DNA of 64,000 bases, from NCBI RefSeq assembly GCF_000633255.1, contig NZ_AYMJ01000004.1:1-64000 (forward strand). Direction: 5' to 3'. The translations under genes and the position numbers were made by a program. This DNA is from Pseudomonas sp. H1h. Its GTDB lineage: Bacteria; Pseudomonadota; Gammaproteobacteria; Pseudomonadales; Pseudomonadaceae. Under the pieces are notes generated by a model that was not told the DNA's origin, did not search any database, and saw nothing but the letters and a program-made list of their open reading frames with translations. Below are positions 1 through 9,678 of this stretch, piece after piece (positions within the stretch are counted from its first letter, which is position 1; every line of letters begins with the position of its first letter).

Positions 1-36
1 ATCGGGGCGTTTTTTATGGCTTGGCGCAAAACCAAT

Positions 37-124
37 GTGGGAGCGGGCTTGCTCGCGAAGGCGCCGTGTCAGACAACATCAATGTTGAATGATCTACCGC
101 CTTCGCGAGCAAGCCCGCTCCCAC
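37..124. repeat. REP inverted pair (REPIN)
   Basis: Two copies of the GTGGGAGCGGGCTTGCTCGC motif face each other around a short spacer containing CAACATCAATGTTGAATG. Nearly the same spacer recurs in the pairs at 3210 and 51231, so the whole pair, and not only the arms, behaves as one mobile unit. It lies just downstream of mtgA and could form a stable hairpin at the 3' end of its transcript. Confidence 0.9.
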
Positions 125-139
125 AGGGGATCTTCAGCG

Positions 140-862
140 TTATTCGGCCCAGGGCGCCCGGCGTGAATCATTGAGTCCCAGTAAATAACTGGTCCCGCCC
201 AACTGGCTCATCTGCTGCCGAATCCAGCCGGCCCGGCGCGACACGTACGCGGTTGGATGGCTGGCGCTCCACACTCGCGGATTAGGTAATACCGCCGCCA
301 GGTAACTCGCCTGCTGACGCGACAGTGACTTGGCGCTTACGCCGAAATGATGGCGGGCTGCGGCTTCGGCGCCAAACACACCGTCATCCCATTCGACGCT
401 GTTCAGGTACACCTCAAGAATTCGCTGCTTGGGCCAGAGCACCTCGATCAGCGCGGTAAACCAGGCTTCCAGGCCTTTGCGCAGATAGCTGCGACCCGAC
501 CACAGGAACAGGTTCTTCGACACTTGCTGGCTCAAGGTGCTGGCGCCGCGAATCGAGCCGCCGAGTTCGTTGTGGGCCAACGCCGCCTGGATCGCACCGA
601 AGTCAAAACCCCAGTGCTCGGGAAACTTCTGGTCTTCGCCGGCCATGACCGCGACCTTGAGGTCATCGGAAATCTCGTCCCACGGTTTCCAGGTGCGCTG
701 CAGGTCGATCGGTTCGCCGTCGACCCAGGATTCGACCTTGCGCTCGACCATCAGCGCGGTCCCCGGTGGCGGCACGAAGCGAAACAGCAAAACCAGCAAT
801 ACGCTGCCGCCCGCGAACCAGAGCAGGGCCTTCGTGAGACGACGCAAAAGTGAACGCAACAT
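140..862 (-). CDS. mtgA: monofunctional biosynthetic peptidoglycan transglycosylase
   Basis: This 240-residue inner-membrane enzyme polymerises lipid II into glycan strands without a transpeptidase domain. One N-terminal membrane anchor (about residues 12-30) is followed by a GT51 domain. The segment EDQKFPEHWGFD places the catalytic Glu at about residue 76, and the family pattern GGSIRGASTLSQQVSKNL follows. The length is normal for MtgA. The gene stands alone, divergent from the DUF423 gene, with a REP pair behind its stop codon. The identification rests on the GT51 motifs and the Pseudomonas gene order. Confidence 0.95.
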   Translation of the reverse strand: MLRSLLRRLTKALLWFAGGSVLLVLLFRFVPPPGTALMVERKVESWVDGEPIDLQRTWKPWDEISDDLKVAVMAGEDQKFPEHWGFDFGAIQAALAHNELGGSIRGASTLSQQVSKNLFLWSGRSYLRKGLEAWFTALIEVLWPKQRILEVYLNSVEWDDGVFGAEAAARHHFGVSAKSLSRQQASYLAAVLPNPRVWSASHPTAYVSRRAGWIRQQMSQLGGTSYLLGLNDSRRAPWAE

Positions 863-936
863 AGAGATGGCTTGGCCGAACCGATAGAGCGGGCCATTAT
901 ACAGACCCTGCCGAACGAGTCTGACTGGAGTTCCAC

Positions 937-1308
937 ATGCTGCGTGGCTTTCTGATGCTGGCCGCTTTCTTTGGTTTTACCGGTGTCGCCCTCGGCGCAT
1001 TCGCCGCCCATGGTCTGAAAAACCGCCTGACCCCCGAGTACCTGGCGATCTTCCACACGGGCGTGACCTATCAACTGGTGCACACCCTGGCGCTGTTCGG
1101 CGTGGCGCTACTCGCTTCGCAAATTCAGGGGCGGCTGGTGACTTGGGCGGGAGCTTCGTTCACCGTCGGCATCCTGTTGTTCTCTGGCAGTCTGTATCTG
1201 CTGACCACCACCGGCATCAGCAAGCTCGGCATCATCACCCCGTTCGGCGGCCTGGCGTTTCTGGTGGGCTGGCTGTGCCTGGGCCTCGCCGCCTGGCGGT
1301 TGAGCTGA
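937..1308 (+). CDS. DUF423 family small membrane protein
   Basis: A 123-residue, very hydrophobic protein with about four membrane helices. The N-terminal pattern GVALGAFAAHGLK and the C-terminal GGLAFLVGWLCLG are typical of DUF423 (YgdD-like) proteins. The molecular function of the family is not established. It is divergent from mtgA (74 bp between starts) and upstream of thiS on the same strand. It acts in the inner membrane if the helix prediction holds. Confidence 0.88.
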   Translation: MLRGFLMLAAFFGFTGVALGAFAAHGLKNRLTPEYLAIFHTGVTYQLVHTLALFGVALLASQIQGRLVTWAGASFTVGILLFSGSLYLLTTTGISKLGIITPFGGLAFLVGWLCLGLAAWRLS

Positions 1309-1398
1309 CCGGGCAGTCCATTTCACGATGAATGGCTTGGGTCGCCCAGTCTGATCGGGCTAGAATGCCAGCCCCTAAAAATGATGGCGGCCTAGCGC

Positions 1399-1599
1399 AT
1401 GCGCATTCAGTTGAACGGCGAATCCCTTGAACTGCCCGACGGTGAAACCGTTGCGGCCCTGCTGACCCGTCTGGAACTGACCGGACGCCGGGTAGCAGTC
1501 GAGCTCAATCTGGATATCGTCCCGCGCAGCCAGCATGCCGAGACCACGCTCAACGACGGCGACAACGTCGAAGTGGTGCACGCCATCGGCGGCGGCTAG
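1399..1599 (+). CDS. thiS: sulfur carrier protein ThiS
   Basis: A 66-residue ubiquitin-like carrier that brings sulfur to the thiazole ring of thiamine as a C-terminal thiocarboxylate. It ends in HAIGGG, the required Gly-Gly tail, and starts MRIQLNGE as usual. thiG follows 60 bp downstream on the same strand and its product uses ThiS directly, so the two are probably cotranscribed. Confidence 0.95.
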   Translation: MRIQLNGESLELPDGETVAALLTRLELTGRRVAVELNLDIVPRSQHAETTLNDGDNVEVVHAIGGG

Positions 1600-1659
1600 C
1601 CGCCCGGCTCGCAAGGGCACAGAATTCTGCAAGACCCTCACCCCTAAAGAGGACTCCCC

Positions 1660-2454
1660 ATGAGCATCGTTCGTAGCGACAAGCCTTTCGTCCTGGCCGG
1701 TCGTACTTACCAGTCGCGTTTGCTGGTTGGTACCGGCAAGTACCGTGACATGGAAGAAACCCGTCAGGCCATCGAAGCCTCGGGTGCCGAGATCGTCACC
1801 TTCGCCGTGCGCCGCACCAACCTCGGTCAGATCGAAGGCGAGCCGAACCTGCTCGACGTGCTGTCGCCGGAGCGCTACACCTTCCTGCCAAACACCGCCG
1901 GTTGCTACGACGCCATCGAAGCTGTGCGCACCTGCCGTCTGGCCCGTGAACTGCTCGACGGCCACAACCTGGTGAAGCTGGAAGTGCTGGCCGACCAGAA
2001 AACCCTGTTCCCCAACGTGATTGAAACCCTCAAAGCCGCGGAAACGCTGGTCAAGGAAGGCTTCGACGTGATGGTGTACACCAGCGATGATCCGATTATC
2101 GCTCGCCAACTGGCGGACATCGGCTGCATCGCGGTCATGCCACTGGCCGGTCTGATCGGTTCGGGCCTGGGGATCTGCAACCCGTACAACCTGCAGATCA
2201 TCCTTGAAGAAGCCAGGATTCCTGTGTTGGTCGATGCCGGTGTCGGCACGGCGTCCGACGCAACCATCGCCATGGAGCTGGGTTGCGATGCGGTGCTGAT
2301 GAACTCGGCCATCGCCCACGCCCAGCAACCGGTGATGATGGCCGAAGCCATGAAACACGCCATCGTTGCAGGCCGTCTGGCCTACCTCGCTGGTCGTATG
2401 CCGAAAAAACTCTATGCCAGCGCCTCTTCGCCGCTGGATGGTCTGATCAAGTAA
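1660..2454 (+). CDS. thiG: thiazole synthase
   Basis: A 264-residue cytoplasmic TIM-barrel enzyme that builds the thiamine thiazole phosphate from deoxyxylulose phosphate, dehydroglycine and ThiS thiocarboxylate. Recognisable segments are [14 protein letters not shown] (Schiff-base Lys at about residue 106), [11 protein letters not shown] and [13 protein letters not shown]. The length fits the family. An AGAGGA-like ribosome site precedes the ATG. It follows thiS and runs into trmB after 9 bp. Confidence 0.97.
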   Translation: MSIVRSDKPFVLAGRTYQSRLLVGTGKYRDMEETRQAIEASGAEIVTFAVRRTNLGQIEGEPNLLDVLSPERYTFLPNTAGCYDAIEAVRTCRLARELLDGHNLVKLEVLADQKTLFPNVIETLKAAETLVKEGFDVMVYTSDDPIIARQLADIGCIAVMPLAGLIGSGLGICNPYNLQIILEEARIPVLVDAGVGTASDATIAMELGCDAVLMNSAIAHAQQPVMMAEAMKHAIVAGRLAYLAGRMPKKLYASASSPLDGLIK

Positions 2455-2463
2455 GAGCCATTG

Positions 2464-3189
2464 ATGACTGAATCGAACGACACGCCTATCCAGACGGAAG
2501 AGGGCGACGAGCGCCAACACCGCCGCATCAAGAGTTTCGTGATGCGCGCCGGGCGCATGACCGAAGGCCAGCAACGTGGTCTGGATCAGGGCGCGCCGCT
2601 GTACGTGCTGCCACTGGCCGACGCGCCGGTGGATTACGATCAAGTGTTCGGCCGTTCGGCACCGCGCTCGCTGGAGATCGGTTTCGGCATGGGCCACTCG
2701 CTGCTGGAGATGGCCGCGGCCGCGCCGGATCAGGACTTCATCGGTGTTGAAGTGCACCGGCCGGGTGTTGGCGCGCTGCTCAATGGCGTACTGACCCAGG
2801 GCCTGACCAACCTGCGCGTCTACGATTGCGATGCGATCGAAGTGCTCAACCGCTGCATCGCCGATAACAGCCTCGATCGCCTGATGCTGTTCTTCCCGGA
2901 CCCATGGCACAAGAGCCGTCACCACAAGCGTCGCATCGTTCAGGCGTCCTTCGCCGAGCTGGTGCGCAGCAAGCTGAAGGTTGGCGGCATCCTGCACATG
3001 GCCACCGACTGGGAACCGTACGCCGAATACATGCTGGAAGTGATGAACGTTGCTCCGGGCTATCGCAACCTCGCCGAAGACGGCAAATGCGTACCACGCC
3101 CGGCCGAACGCCCGATCACCAAGTTCGAACGTCGCGGCGAACGTCTTGGGCACGGTGTGTGGGATCTGAAGTTCGAGAAACAGTCCTGA
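2464..3189 (+). CDS. trmB: tRNA (guanine-N7-)-methyltransferase
   Basis: A 241-residue SAM-dependent enzyme that makes m7G46 in tRNA. Evidence is the Rossmann segment [15 protein letters not shown], the family signature [15 protein letters not shown] and the C-terminal [17 protein letters not shown] chose ATG at 2464 over the in-frame TTG just before it. It follows thiG closely and probably shares its transcript. A REP pair lies behind the stop codon. Confidence 0.96.
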   Translation: MTESNDTPIQTEEGDERQHRRIKSFVMRAGRMTEGQQRGLDQGAPLYVLPLADAPVDYDQVFGRSAPRSLEIGFGMGHSLLEMAAAAPDQDFIGVEVHRPGVGALLNGVLTQGLTNLRVYDCDAIEVLNRCIADNSLDRLMLFFPDPWHKSRHHKRRIVQASFAELVRSKLKVGGILHMATDWEPYAEYMLEVMNVAPGYRNLAEDGKCVPRPAERPITKFERRGERLGHGVWDLKFEKQS

Positions 3190-3209
3190 GCATCACGCAA
3201 AACCGAATG

Positions 3210-3298
3210 TGGGAGCGGGCTTGCTCGCGAAGGCATCGGATCAGTCAACATCAACGTTGAATGATCGATAGCTTTCGCGAGCAAGCCCGCTCCCACAG
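3210..3298. repeat. REP inverted pair (REPIN)
   Basis: An inverted pair of the same REP motif as at 37-124, with a closely related spacer (CAACATCAACGTTGAATGATC). It sits between the convergent ends of trmB and the DUF3392 gene. Confidence 0.9.
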
Positions 3299-3322
3299 TT
3301 GTTTTTGGGTCGGCTGAAAAGA

Positions 3323-3646
3323 TCAGCGGCGGTCAGCGACGACGCCGATCAGCACCAGCACCACCAACAACACCGGCGCCAGGCTGTAGTTGTTGAACTG
3401 GCTCAAGCCCTTGACCACCCACGGCGTGGCGTAGATCAGCGCTGCGCCACTGCCGATCACGCACAGCAGGGCCATCAGCGGTACGCGCAGGGCGCCGGCG
3501 ATGCTGCCCAGGCGTTGTTCGACCCAGCCTTTGAAGTCGGCGCCAAACAGCACCAGCAGGCAGCCCACGAGGGCCAGGGCGATTTCCGAGAGATTGCTGC
3601 GGCTCCAGCGGGACACGGTGGCGAGCAGGTCGAGTATCAAATCCAT
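3323..3646 (-). CDS. DUF3392 family membrane protein
   Basis: A 107-residue hydrophobic protein with about three membrane helices (about 17-38, 45-64 and 87-104). It resembles the DUF3392 family of Pseudomonas and related bacteria, whose role is unknown. It is the last gene of the leftward metX-metW-DUF4426-rdgB-hemW block, 35 bp after hemW. Beyond inner-membrane location nothing can be said about function. Confidence 0.75.
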   Translation of the reverse strand: MDLILDLLATVSRWSRSNLSEIALALVGCLLVLFGADFKGWVEQRLGSIAGALRVPLMALLCVIGSGAALIYATPWVVKGLSQFNNYSLAPVLLVVLVLIGVVADRR

Positions 3647-3681
3647 GCGTTTTTCCTTGGGGCTGCCGTTGGGGCGTGGGC

Positions 3682-4887
3682 TCAGCTCAGAAATTTCTGC
3701 AGCAAGTCGTTGAGAAAGAGTTGTCCGCGCTCGGTGGCCGCCAGACGTGACGGTTCGACCTGCATCAGGCCGCTTTGTTCGGCCTCCTTGCGGTGTTCGG
3801 CGAGACTTTCCAGGGGCAGGCCGGTGCGCTCCGGGTACAGGTGCGATTCCACACCAGCCGTCAGGCGCAGCGCGTTCATCAGGAACTCGAACGGCATCTC
3901 GTCGTTGCCCAGGGCTTTCTCGCCGGCCTGGAAGCTCTTGGCCGGGTTCAGATAGTCCTTCGGCAGGCGCGTTTTCCAGGTCCGGACGATGCGTCCGTCC
4001 GGGTGGCTGAGCTTGCCGTGGGCGCCGGCACCGATACCGATGAAGTCGCCGAAACTCCAGTAATTGAGGTTATGCCGCGCCGGGCGTCCGGGCTGGGCGT
4101 AGGCCGACACTTCGTATTGCGCGTAACCGTGTTCCGCCAGCAGCGCTTGCCCGGCCTCTTGAATGTCCCACAGCGTGTCGTCTTCCGGCAGCACCGGCGG
4201 CTGGTTCCAGAACACCGTGTTCGGCTCCAGTGTCAGCTGATACCAGGAGATGTGCGTCGGTTTCAGCTTGATCGCCTGGCGCAGGTCGCTCAAGGCATCG
4301 TCCAGCGATTGATCGGGCAGGCCATGCATCAAGTCGAGGTTGAAGTTATCGAACCCGGCCTGCCGCGCCATACCGGCCGCGCGCACCGCTTCGTCGCCGT
4401 TGTGGATGCGTCCAAGGGCTTCAAGCTTCTGCTGCTGGAAGCTCTGGATACCGATCGACAGGCGATTGATCCCCAGTTTGCGGTACGCGACGAACTTATC
4501 TTGTTCGAAGGTGCCGGGGTTGGCTTCCAGCGTAATTTCGATATCAGGGGCGAACGGAATGCGCTCCTCGACGCCTTTGAGCAAACGCCCAAGCGCTTCG
4601 GCACTGAACAGGCTCGGCGTGCCGCCGCCAAAGAAGATCGAACTGATTTCGCGCCCGTACACCGCGTGCAGGTCCTGATCGAGATCGGCCAGCAGCGCAT
4701 CGACGTATTCCTGCTCCGGCAGCACCGGGCTGGCGGTGTGCGAGTTGAAATCGCAATACGGGCATTTGCGTACACACCACGGGATGTGGATGTACAGCGC
4801 CAGGGGCGGCAGCGTCGGCAGCGGTGCCCGAGGCGAGGAGGCGGCGCCGCCGATGATCAGCGACGACGCAGAGGGGCTGGCGGTCAT
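3682..4887 (-). CDS. hemW: radical SAM heme chaperone HemW
   Basis: A 401-residue radical SAM protein. The CxxxCxxC cluster motif (C38, C42, C45 in [11 protein letters not shown]) is followed by the HemN/HemW-type FFGGGTPSL segment. Family knowledge: HemW binds and delivers heme and is not the oxygen-independent coproporphyrinogen oxidase HemN, for which it was long mis-annotated. The N-terminus carries about 28 extra Ala/Ser/Pro-rich residues before the barrel, so a start slightly downstream is possible. The start overlaps the rdgB stop by 4 bp, indicating translational coupling. Confidence 0.93.
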   Translation of the reverse strand: MTASPSASSLIIGGAASSPRAPLPTLPPLALYIHIPWCVRKCPYCDFNSHTASPVLPEQEYVDALLADLDQDLHAVYGREISSIFFGGGTPSLFSAEALGRLLKGVEERIPFAPDIEITLEANPGTFEQDKFVAYRKLGINRLSIGIQSFQQQKLEALGRIHNGDEAVRAAGMARQAGFDNFNLDLMHGLPDQSLDDALSDLRQAIKLKPTHISWYQLTLEPNTVFWNQPPVLPEDDTLWDIQEAGQALLAEHGYAQYEVSAYAQPGRPARHNLNYWSFGDFIGIGAGAHGKLSHPDGRIVRTWKTRLPKDYLNPAKSFQAGEKALGNDEMPFEFLMNALRLTAGVESHLYPERTGLPLESLAEHRKEAEQSGLMQVEPSRLAATERGQLFLNDLLQKFLS

Positions 4888-5480
4888 TTCAGGCCCAGAC
4901 GCTGGCGCAGCAGATCCATTGCACGGGCGCGGTGGCTGATCTGGTTCTTGTCGGCCGGGCTCAGTTCGGCGCTGGACACGTCACGTTCCGGCACCCAGAA
5001 CAGCGGGTCGTAGCCGAAACCGTGTTCGCCGCTGGCGGCGGTCAGGATGCGCCCGTGCCACAGGCCTTCGCAGAGGATCGGCAACGGATCGTCGGCGTGG
5101 CGCACCAGCGCCAACACGCAGACGAATTGCGCGCCGCGCTCGGCTTCAGGCACGTCTTTCAGGGCTTCGAGCAGTTTGGCATTGTTCGCCGCATCGCCCT
5201 TGCCGTCGGCGTAGCGCGCCGAGTAGATACCCGGCGCGCCGCCGAGGAAGTCCACCGCCAGACCGGAATCATCGGCCAGCGCCGGCAGGCCGGAAAGGCG
5301 CGCGGCATTGCGGGCCTTGAGGATCGCGTTCTCGACGAACGACAGACCGGTTTCTTCCGGCTCGACCTTGCTCCATTCGCCGATCGAGCGCAGTTGCACC
5401 GAGTCGCCGAGCATGGCCTGGAGTTCTTTGAGTTTGCCGGCGTTATGGCTGGCCAGTACGAGTTGCTTGAGGTTCATCAT
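4884..5480 (-). CDS. rdgB: dITP/XTP pyrophosphatase RdgB
   Basis: A 198-residue house-cleaning nucleotidase that removes non-canonical purine triphosphates. Typical segments are [14 protein letters not shown] at the N-terminus, [20 protein letters not shown] and [12 protein letters not shown]. Two adjacent ATG codons (5480 and 5477) are possible starts. The first overlaps the DUF4426 stop codon. It is translationally coupled to hemW downstream. Confidence 0.96.
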   Translation of the reverse strand: MMNLKQLVLASHNAGKLKELQAMLGDSVQLRSIGEWSKVEPEETGLSFVENAILKARNAARLSGLPALADDSGLAVDFLGGAPGIYSARYADGKGDAANNAKLLEALKDVPEAERGAQFVCVLALVRHADDPLPILCEGLWHGRILTAASGEHGFGYDPLFWVPERDVSSAELSPADKNQISHRARAMDLLRQRLGLK

Positions 5481-5911
5481 TCGCCGGGAAAGAGTTCTTG
5501 GTTGAAATTGATGGTGTTGATCTTGTCACCGTTCTGCACCTTGATTTCAAAGGTGCGCGTTTCCTGCTGGTCCACCGGGTATTGGGCGATGTAGTAGATC
5601 GCGCCCTGTTCGGTGATCTGACGGAAATTCAGCGGCACGCTCTGGCTGGTCAGGTCTTTGACCGTGCCGGTGACGCTGGCGATCAACGGTTTGCCGTCCT
5701 TGATCACCGAGACATTGATCACGCCCTGGTTCTTGCTGCGGATCAGCTCGGCAGCCTTGGCGATGTCTGGCTGCAAATACGTGGAGTTGAAGGTGTTGTA
5801 GTGCACCGTCACGTCGCCGAAGGTTTCCTGGCGTTCGCTTTTGATGACGTCGGCTGCCATGGCCGTGACGCTCAGGCAGGCGGTTAATAACAACAACGCT
5901 AGACGACCCAT
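5477..5911 (-). CDS. DUF4426 domain periplasmic protein
   Basis: A 144-residue protein with a clear Sec signal peptide (hydrophobic core [16 protein letters not shown], cleavage after residue 19 or 20) and one small beta-rich DUF4426 domain. The function is unknown. It lies between metW (26 bp upstream) and rdgB (overlapping) on one strand, a position seen in other pseudomonads, so it is probably cotranscribed with the methionine genes. No catalytic motif is visible. Confidence 0.8.
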   Translation of the reverse strand: MGRLALLLLTACLSVTAMAADVIKSERQETFGDVTVHYNTFNSTYLQPDIAKAAELIRSKNQGVINVSVIKDGKPLIASVTGTVKDLTSQSVPLNFRQITEQGAIYYIAQYPVDQQETRTFEIKVQNGDKINTINFNQELFPGE

Positions 5912-5937
5912 GATCGTGCTCCTCGAAATGTCGTGGT

Positions 5938-6558
5938 TCAGACCGCGACCCGATGATCTGCAAGCACCGGGCTGCTGACGCGGTAGATACCTATCTCACC
6001 TAACAGATTAGGCCATAGCTTACTGGCCCACCCGTGACGGTGCTGTTGATCCACGGCAAGCCGATCAATGACCTTCGCATCACGTTCGCGACAAAGTTCT
6101 TCAAAGTCTTCGAAGGTGCAGAAGTGGATGTTCGGCGTGTTGTACCAGGTGTACGGCAGGAACTCGGACACCGGCATGCGGCCCTTGCTCGCCAGGTACC
6201 AGCGGCAGCGCCAGTGGCCGAAGTTGGGGAAAGTGATGATGCACTGGCGACCGACCCGGAGCATTTCGTCGAGGATCTTGTCCGGGTAATGCACGGCCTG
6301 CAGAGCCTGGGTCATGACCACGATGTCGAAGCTATTGCTGGCGAAGTTGCCCAGGCCCTTGTCCAGGTCCTGCTCGATGACGTTGATGCCCTTGGCCACA
6401 CACTCGGCGATGTTGTCCGCGTCGTTTTCCAGGCCATAACCGGTGACCTGCTTGTGGTCGCGCAGCCAGGTCAGCAGTTCGCCGTCACCGCAACCGAGGT
6501 CGAGGACGCGGCTGCCGGCGGGGATCCATTCCTGGATGATTTCCAGATCAGCTCTCAT
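5938..6558 (-). CDS. metW: methionine biosynthesis protein MetW
   Basis: A 206-residue class I methyltransferase-fold protein with SAM-binding segment SRVLDLGCGDGELL near residue 20. Family knowledge: MetW works with MetX in the acylation of homoserine in pseudomonads and relatives, and its own methyl-transfer reaction is not defined. It starts 7 bp after the metX stop codon, supporting a metXW transcription unit. Confidence 0.94.
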   Translation of the reverse strand: MRADLEIIQEWIPAGSRVLDLGCGDGELLTWLRDHKQVTGYGLENDADNIAECVAKGINVIEQDLDKGLGNFASNSFDIVVMTQALQAVHYPDKILDEMLRVGRQCIITFPNFGHWRCRWYLASKGRMPVSEFLPYTWYNTPNIHFCTFEDFEELCRERDAKVIDRLAVDQQHRHGWASKLWPNLLGEIGIYRVSSPVLADHRVAV

Positions 6559-6565
6559 GGCTTTC

Positions 6566-7705
6566 TCACAACGTGATTCGGTTCATGTAATTGCCGAACG
6601 CCTGCAAATAACGCGGGATCGGAATCAGGAAGGCGTCGTGGCCCTGTGGTGCGTCGATCTCCAGATAGCTGACGTCTTTGCGCGCCGCCATCAACGCGTC
6701 CACCAGCTCCCGCGAGCGGGCCGGGGAGAAGCGCCAGTCAGTGGTGAACGACATCACACAGAATTTGGCCGTGGCGTTCTCGAAGGTTTTCGCCAGGTTA
6801 TCGTCGAAGTTCGCCGCCGGATCGAAGTAGTCCAGTGCCTTGGTCATCAACAGATAGGTGTTGGCATCGAAACGGCCGGAGAACTCTTCGCCCTGATAAC
6901 GCAGGTAGCTTTCGACCTGGAACTCGACGCTGTGGAAGTCGTAGTTGAGCTTCTCGCTCTTCAGGCCACGGCCGAATTTCTCGCCCATCGAGTCGTCGGA
7001 CAGGTACGTGATGTGCCCGACCATCCGCGCCAGCATCAGCCCGCGCTTGGGGATCACGCCTTGTTCCTGGAACGAACCACCGTGGAACTCGGGGTCGGTG
7101 AGGATGGCCTGACGCGCCACTTCGTTGAAGGCGATGTTCTGCGCCGAGAGCTTGGGGGCCGAGGCGATGGCCAGACAGTGACGCACGCGATCCGGGTAGG
7201 TGATGGTCCACTGCAGGGCCTGCATGCCGCCGAGGCTCCCGCCTATCACTGCCGCGAACTGACGGATGCCGAGCAGGTCAGCCAGACGCGCCTGGCTGTG
7301 CACCCAGTCTTCCACAGTGAGCACCGGGAAGTCGGCGCCGAACGGCTTGCCGGTGTCCGGATTGATACTGCTCGGCCCGGTGGAGCCGTTGCAGCCGCCG
7401 AGGTTGTTGAGACTGACCACGAAGAACTTGTTGGTATCGATCGGCTTGCCCGGGCCGATACAGCTGTCCCACCAACCGGGCTTGCGGTCGTCGACGCTGT
7501 GAAAGCCGGCGGCATGGTGATGGCCGGACAAGGCGTGGCAGATCAGCACGGCGTTGCTCGCCTGCGCGTTCAGCGTGCCGTAGGTTTCGTAGATCAGGTC
7601 ATAGGCCGGCAGCGAACGTCCACAGGCCAATGCCAGGGGTTCACTGAAGTGCGCCGTTTGCGGCGTCACCAGACCAACAGAATCGGGGGGAAAGGCAGCT
7701 GGCAT
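6566..7705 (-). CDS. metX: homoserine O-acyltransferase MetX
   Basis: A 379-residue alpha/beta hydrolase that acylates homoserine in the first committed step to methionine. The nucleophile elbow GGSLGG puts the Ser at about residue 157, and the C-terminal [10 protein letters not shown] holds the catalytic His. Pseudomonas MetX enzymes mostly use succinyl-CoA, but the donor cannot be fixed by eye. It heads the metX-metW-DUF4426-rdgB-hemW-DUF3392 block. A REP cluster separates it from the DUF167 gene upstream. Confidence 0.95.
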   Translation of the reverse strand: MPAAFPPDSVGLVTPQTAHFSEPLALACGRSLPAYDLIYETYGTLNAQASNAVLICHALSGHHHAAGFHSVDDRKPGWWDSCIGPGKPIDTNKFFVVSLNNLGGCNGSTGPSSINPDTGKPFGADFPVLTVEDWVHSQARLADLLGIRQFAAVIGGSLGGMQALQWTITYPDRVRHCLAIASAPKLSAQNIAFNEVARQAILTDPEFHGGSFQEQGVIPKRGLMLARMVGHITYLSDDSMGEKFGRGLKSEKLNYDFHSVEFQVESYLRYQGEEFSGRFDANTYLLMTKALDYFDPAANFDDNLAKTFENATAKFCVMSFTTDWRFSPARSRELVDALMAARKDVSYLEIDAPQGHDAFLIPIPRYLQAFGNYMNRITL

Positions 7706-7810
7706 CGACCCTGCTCTCGTTGAAATGAGGCGTAAGTCTAAAGACCGGGGGGGTTAGCGGCAAGCAACGATCGGGCCCTGATGTGTTCGCTCTGGACCGA
7801 GGTGCAGCCA

Positions 7811-7920
7811 TTCGCGAGCAGGCTCGCTCCCACAGGGGAATGCGATCCCCTGTGGGAGGGCATTTAGAAGTCAGATCCCTGGAATGCATTCCCCTGTGGG
7901 AGCGGGCTTGCTCGCGAATG
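7811..7920. repeat. REP cluster
   Basis: Two REP arms in inverted orientation (about 7811-7833 and 7895-7918) with a truncated third motif (TGTGGGAGGG near 7851) between them. The piece CCTGTGGGAG is repeated on both sides of the spacer, suggesting a nested insertion or a partial duplication. It lies between the DUF167 gene and metX. Confidence 0.85.
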
Positions 7921-7935
7921 GGGCGACTCGGTACA

Positions 7936-8229
7936 TCAGATTGGTCGCATCAGATCAGGCAACTCCGGCAACTTCTTCGGCGAGCAAATCTTCACCCGTT
8001 TCTGCCGGTTCAACTCACCGCTGAGCAAACTGACCTGGCTCTTCGAGACCCCGAAAGCCTTGGCCAGAAAGCCCATCAGATAAGCATTGGCCTTGCCCTC
8101 GACCGGCGGCGCGGTGAGGCGAATCTTCAAGCGATCACCGTGCAGCCCGCAGAAATCATCGCTGCGGGCTGCCGGTTGCAGATGACATTCGAGGATCAGG
8201 TCGTCCCCGTCCCAGCGAAACCAGCTCAC
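7936..8229 (-). CDS. DUF167 (YggU) family protein
   Basis: A 97-residue small basic protein. The segment RLTAPPVEGKANAYLMGFLAK is the DUF167/YggU signature. The biochemical role is not known. It overlaps the yggT stop by 4 bp and is part of the conserved yggS-proC-yggT-yggU cluster. Confidence 0.92.
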   Translation of the reverse strand: MSWFRWDGDDLILECHLQPAARSDDFCGLHGDRLKIRLTAPPVEGKANAYLMGFLAKAFGVSKSQVSLLSGELNRQKRVKICSPKKLPELPDLMRPI

Positions 8230-8816
8230 ATCAGCAGGCGCAGGATTTCCGGCATCATCGTCATCGCCGCCAGATTGTTGATCACCAGCATGTCGATCAG
8301 CTTCAGCGCGAGGAAGGCGAAGATCGGCGACAGGTCCAGACCGCCGAGGTTCGGCAGGATCTTGCGGAACGGTGCCAGCGCCGGTTCGCAGATCTGGTTC
8401 ACCAGTTCAGCGCCCGGGTTGTGACTGCCCGGGGCGACCCACGACAGGATCACACTGATGATCAGGGCGAAGAAGAAAATCTTCAGGAACAGCGCTGTCA
8501 CGCCGATGATCGACCAGATGAACAGCTGCAGCGGGTTGCCGGTGGTGCCGTAGGTCAGCAGCAGGGTCAGGGCCATCAGGGCCAGTTGCACCAGAATCGC
8601 CAGGACCAGCGACGACATGTCGAGGCCGAATACGCTGGGGATAACCCGACGCAGAGGCTTGAGCAGCGGCTGGGTGGCCTTGACCACGAACTGGCACAAC
8701 GGGTTGTAGAAGTTCGCCCGCACCAGTTGCAGGACGAAGCGCAGCAGCACGATCAACAGGTACAGGCTGCCAAGGGTTTGCAGCACGTAAACCGCTGCGG
8801 TGTTCAATCCAATCAT
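8226..8816 (-). CDS. YggT family membrane protein
   Basis: A 196-residue inner-membrane protein with two YggT repeats, each with two helices. The repeats are marked by LRRVIPSVFGLDMSSL and FRKILPNLGGLDLSPI. Family members are linked to osmotic or potassium stress tolerance and, by neighbourhood, to cell division genes. The start is the ATG at 8816. Longer in-frame versions read into proC. It follows proC by 10 bp and overlaps DUF167. Confidence 0.93.
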   Translation of the reverse strand: MIGLNTAAVYVLQTLGSLYLLIVLLRFVLQLVRANFYNPLCQFVVKATQPLLKPLRRVIPSVFGLDMSSLVLAILVQLALMALTLLLTYGTTGNPLQLFIWSIIGVTALFLKIFFFALIISVILSWVAPGSHNPGAELVNQICEPALAPFRKILPNLGGLDLSPIFAFLALKLIDMLVINNLAAMTMMPEILRLLM

Positions 8817-8826
8817 GTAAGGCTCC

Positions 8827-9645
8827 TTATTTGCCCAGTTGTTCGGCCATTTCGGCCGAGCGGTGCGCGGCGGCGCCGAGTGCTTTTTCCACCAGGGCTT
8901 CGAAGCCGCCGGCCTGGAACGATTTGATTGCAGCTTCCGTGGTGCCATTTGGCGAGGTCACGCGGCGACGCAATTCAGCAGCGTCGACGTCACTGGAGAC
9001 TGCCATGTGCGCGGCGCCCAGCGCCGTCTGCAGAGTCAGTTGCTCAGCGACTTCCTGCGGCAGGCCGAGTTTGACGCCGGCGGCGGTCATCGCTTCGATC
9101 AGCAGGAAGAAATACGCCGGGCCGGAGCCGGAGACGGCGGTTACCGCGTCCAGTTGTTGCTCTTCGTTCAGCCACAGGGCGATGCCCACGGCGGACAGCA
9201 GTTCTTCGGCCTGCTGACGCTGCTCGGCGGTCACTTCGCTGGTGGCGTACAGGCCGCTGACGCCCTGACGCAGCAGCGCCGGGGTGTTGGGCATGCAGCG
9301 CACGATTGGCTGCTCGCCGAGCCACGCGGTCATGCTCGCGCAAGTGATGCCAGCAGCGATCGAGACCACCAACTGCTGTGGTTTCAGGCTCGGGCGGAGA
9401 GCTTCACACACGGCTTTCATCGCCTGTGGCTTGACCGCCAGCACGATAACGTCGACGCCATCGATGGCCTGAGCGTTATCGGCAAAGGTTTCGATGCCGT
9501 GTTCGGCGCTGACGCGATTGCGCGTCTCTTCACCCGGATCGCTGGCGCGGATGTGACTGGCTTGCAGACCCTTGGCGCGCAGGCCGCCGATCAGACTGGC
9601 GGCCATGTTGCCGGCACCGATAAAGGCAATACGTGTGTTGCTCAT
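8827..9645 (-). CDS. proC: pyrroline-5-carboxylate reductase
   Basis: A 272-residue NAD(P)H-dependent enzyme for the last step of proline synthesis. It has the N-terminal dinucleotide fold (RIAFIGAGNMAASLIGGL) and the C-terminal signature region (AVSGSGPAYFFLLIEAM, then RRRVTSPNGTTEAAI). The length is normal. It lies 33 bp downstream of yggS and 10 bp upstream of yggT in a conserved leftward cluster. Confidence 0.97.
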   Translation of the reverse strand: MSNTRIAFIGAGNMAASLIGGLRAKGLQASHIRASDPGEETRNRVSAEHGIETFADNAQAIDGVDVIVLAVKPQAMKAVCEALRPSLKPQQLVVSIAAGITCASMTAWLGEQPIVRCMPNTPALLRQGVSGLYATSEVTAEQRQQAEELLSAVGIALWLNEEQQLDAVTAVSGSGPAYFFLLIEAMTAAGVKLGLPQEVAEQLTLQTALGAAHMAVSSDVDAAELRRRVTSPNGTTEAAIKSFQAGGFEALVEKALGAAAHRSAEMAEQLGK

Positions 9646-9678
9646 GTCAGGTCCTTATTCAGAGGTTTGTCAGCCATT

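Noticed and set aside
1375-3153. Long minus-strand open frame of 592 codons antisense to thiS-thiG-trmB
   Set aside because: It is the mirror of three well-defined genes in GC-rich DNA, and its protein is His/Gln/Arg-rich without family features.
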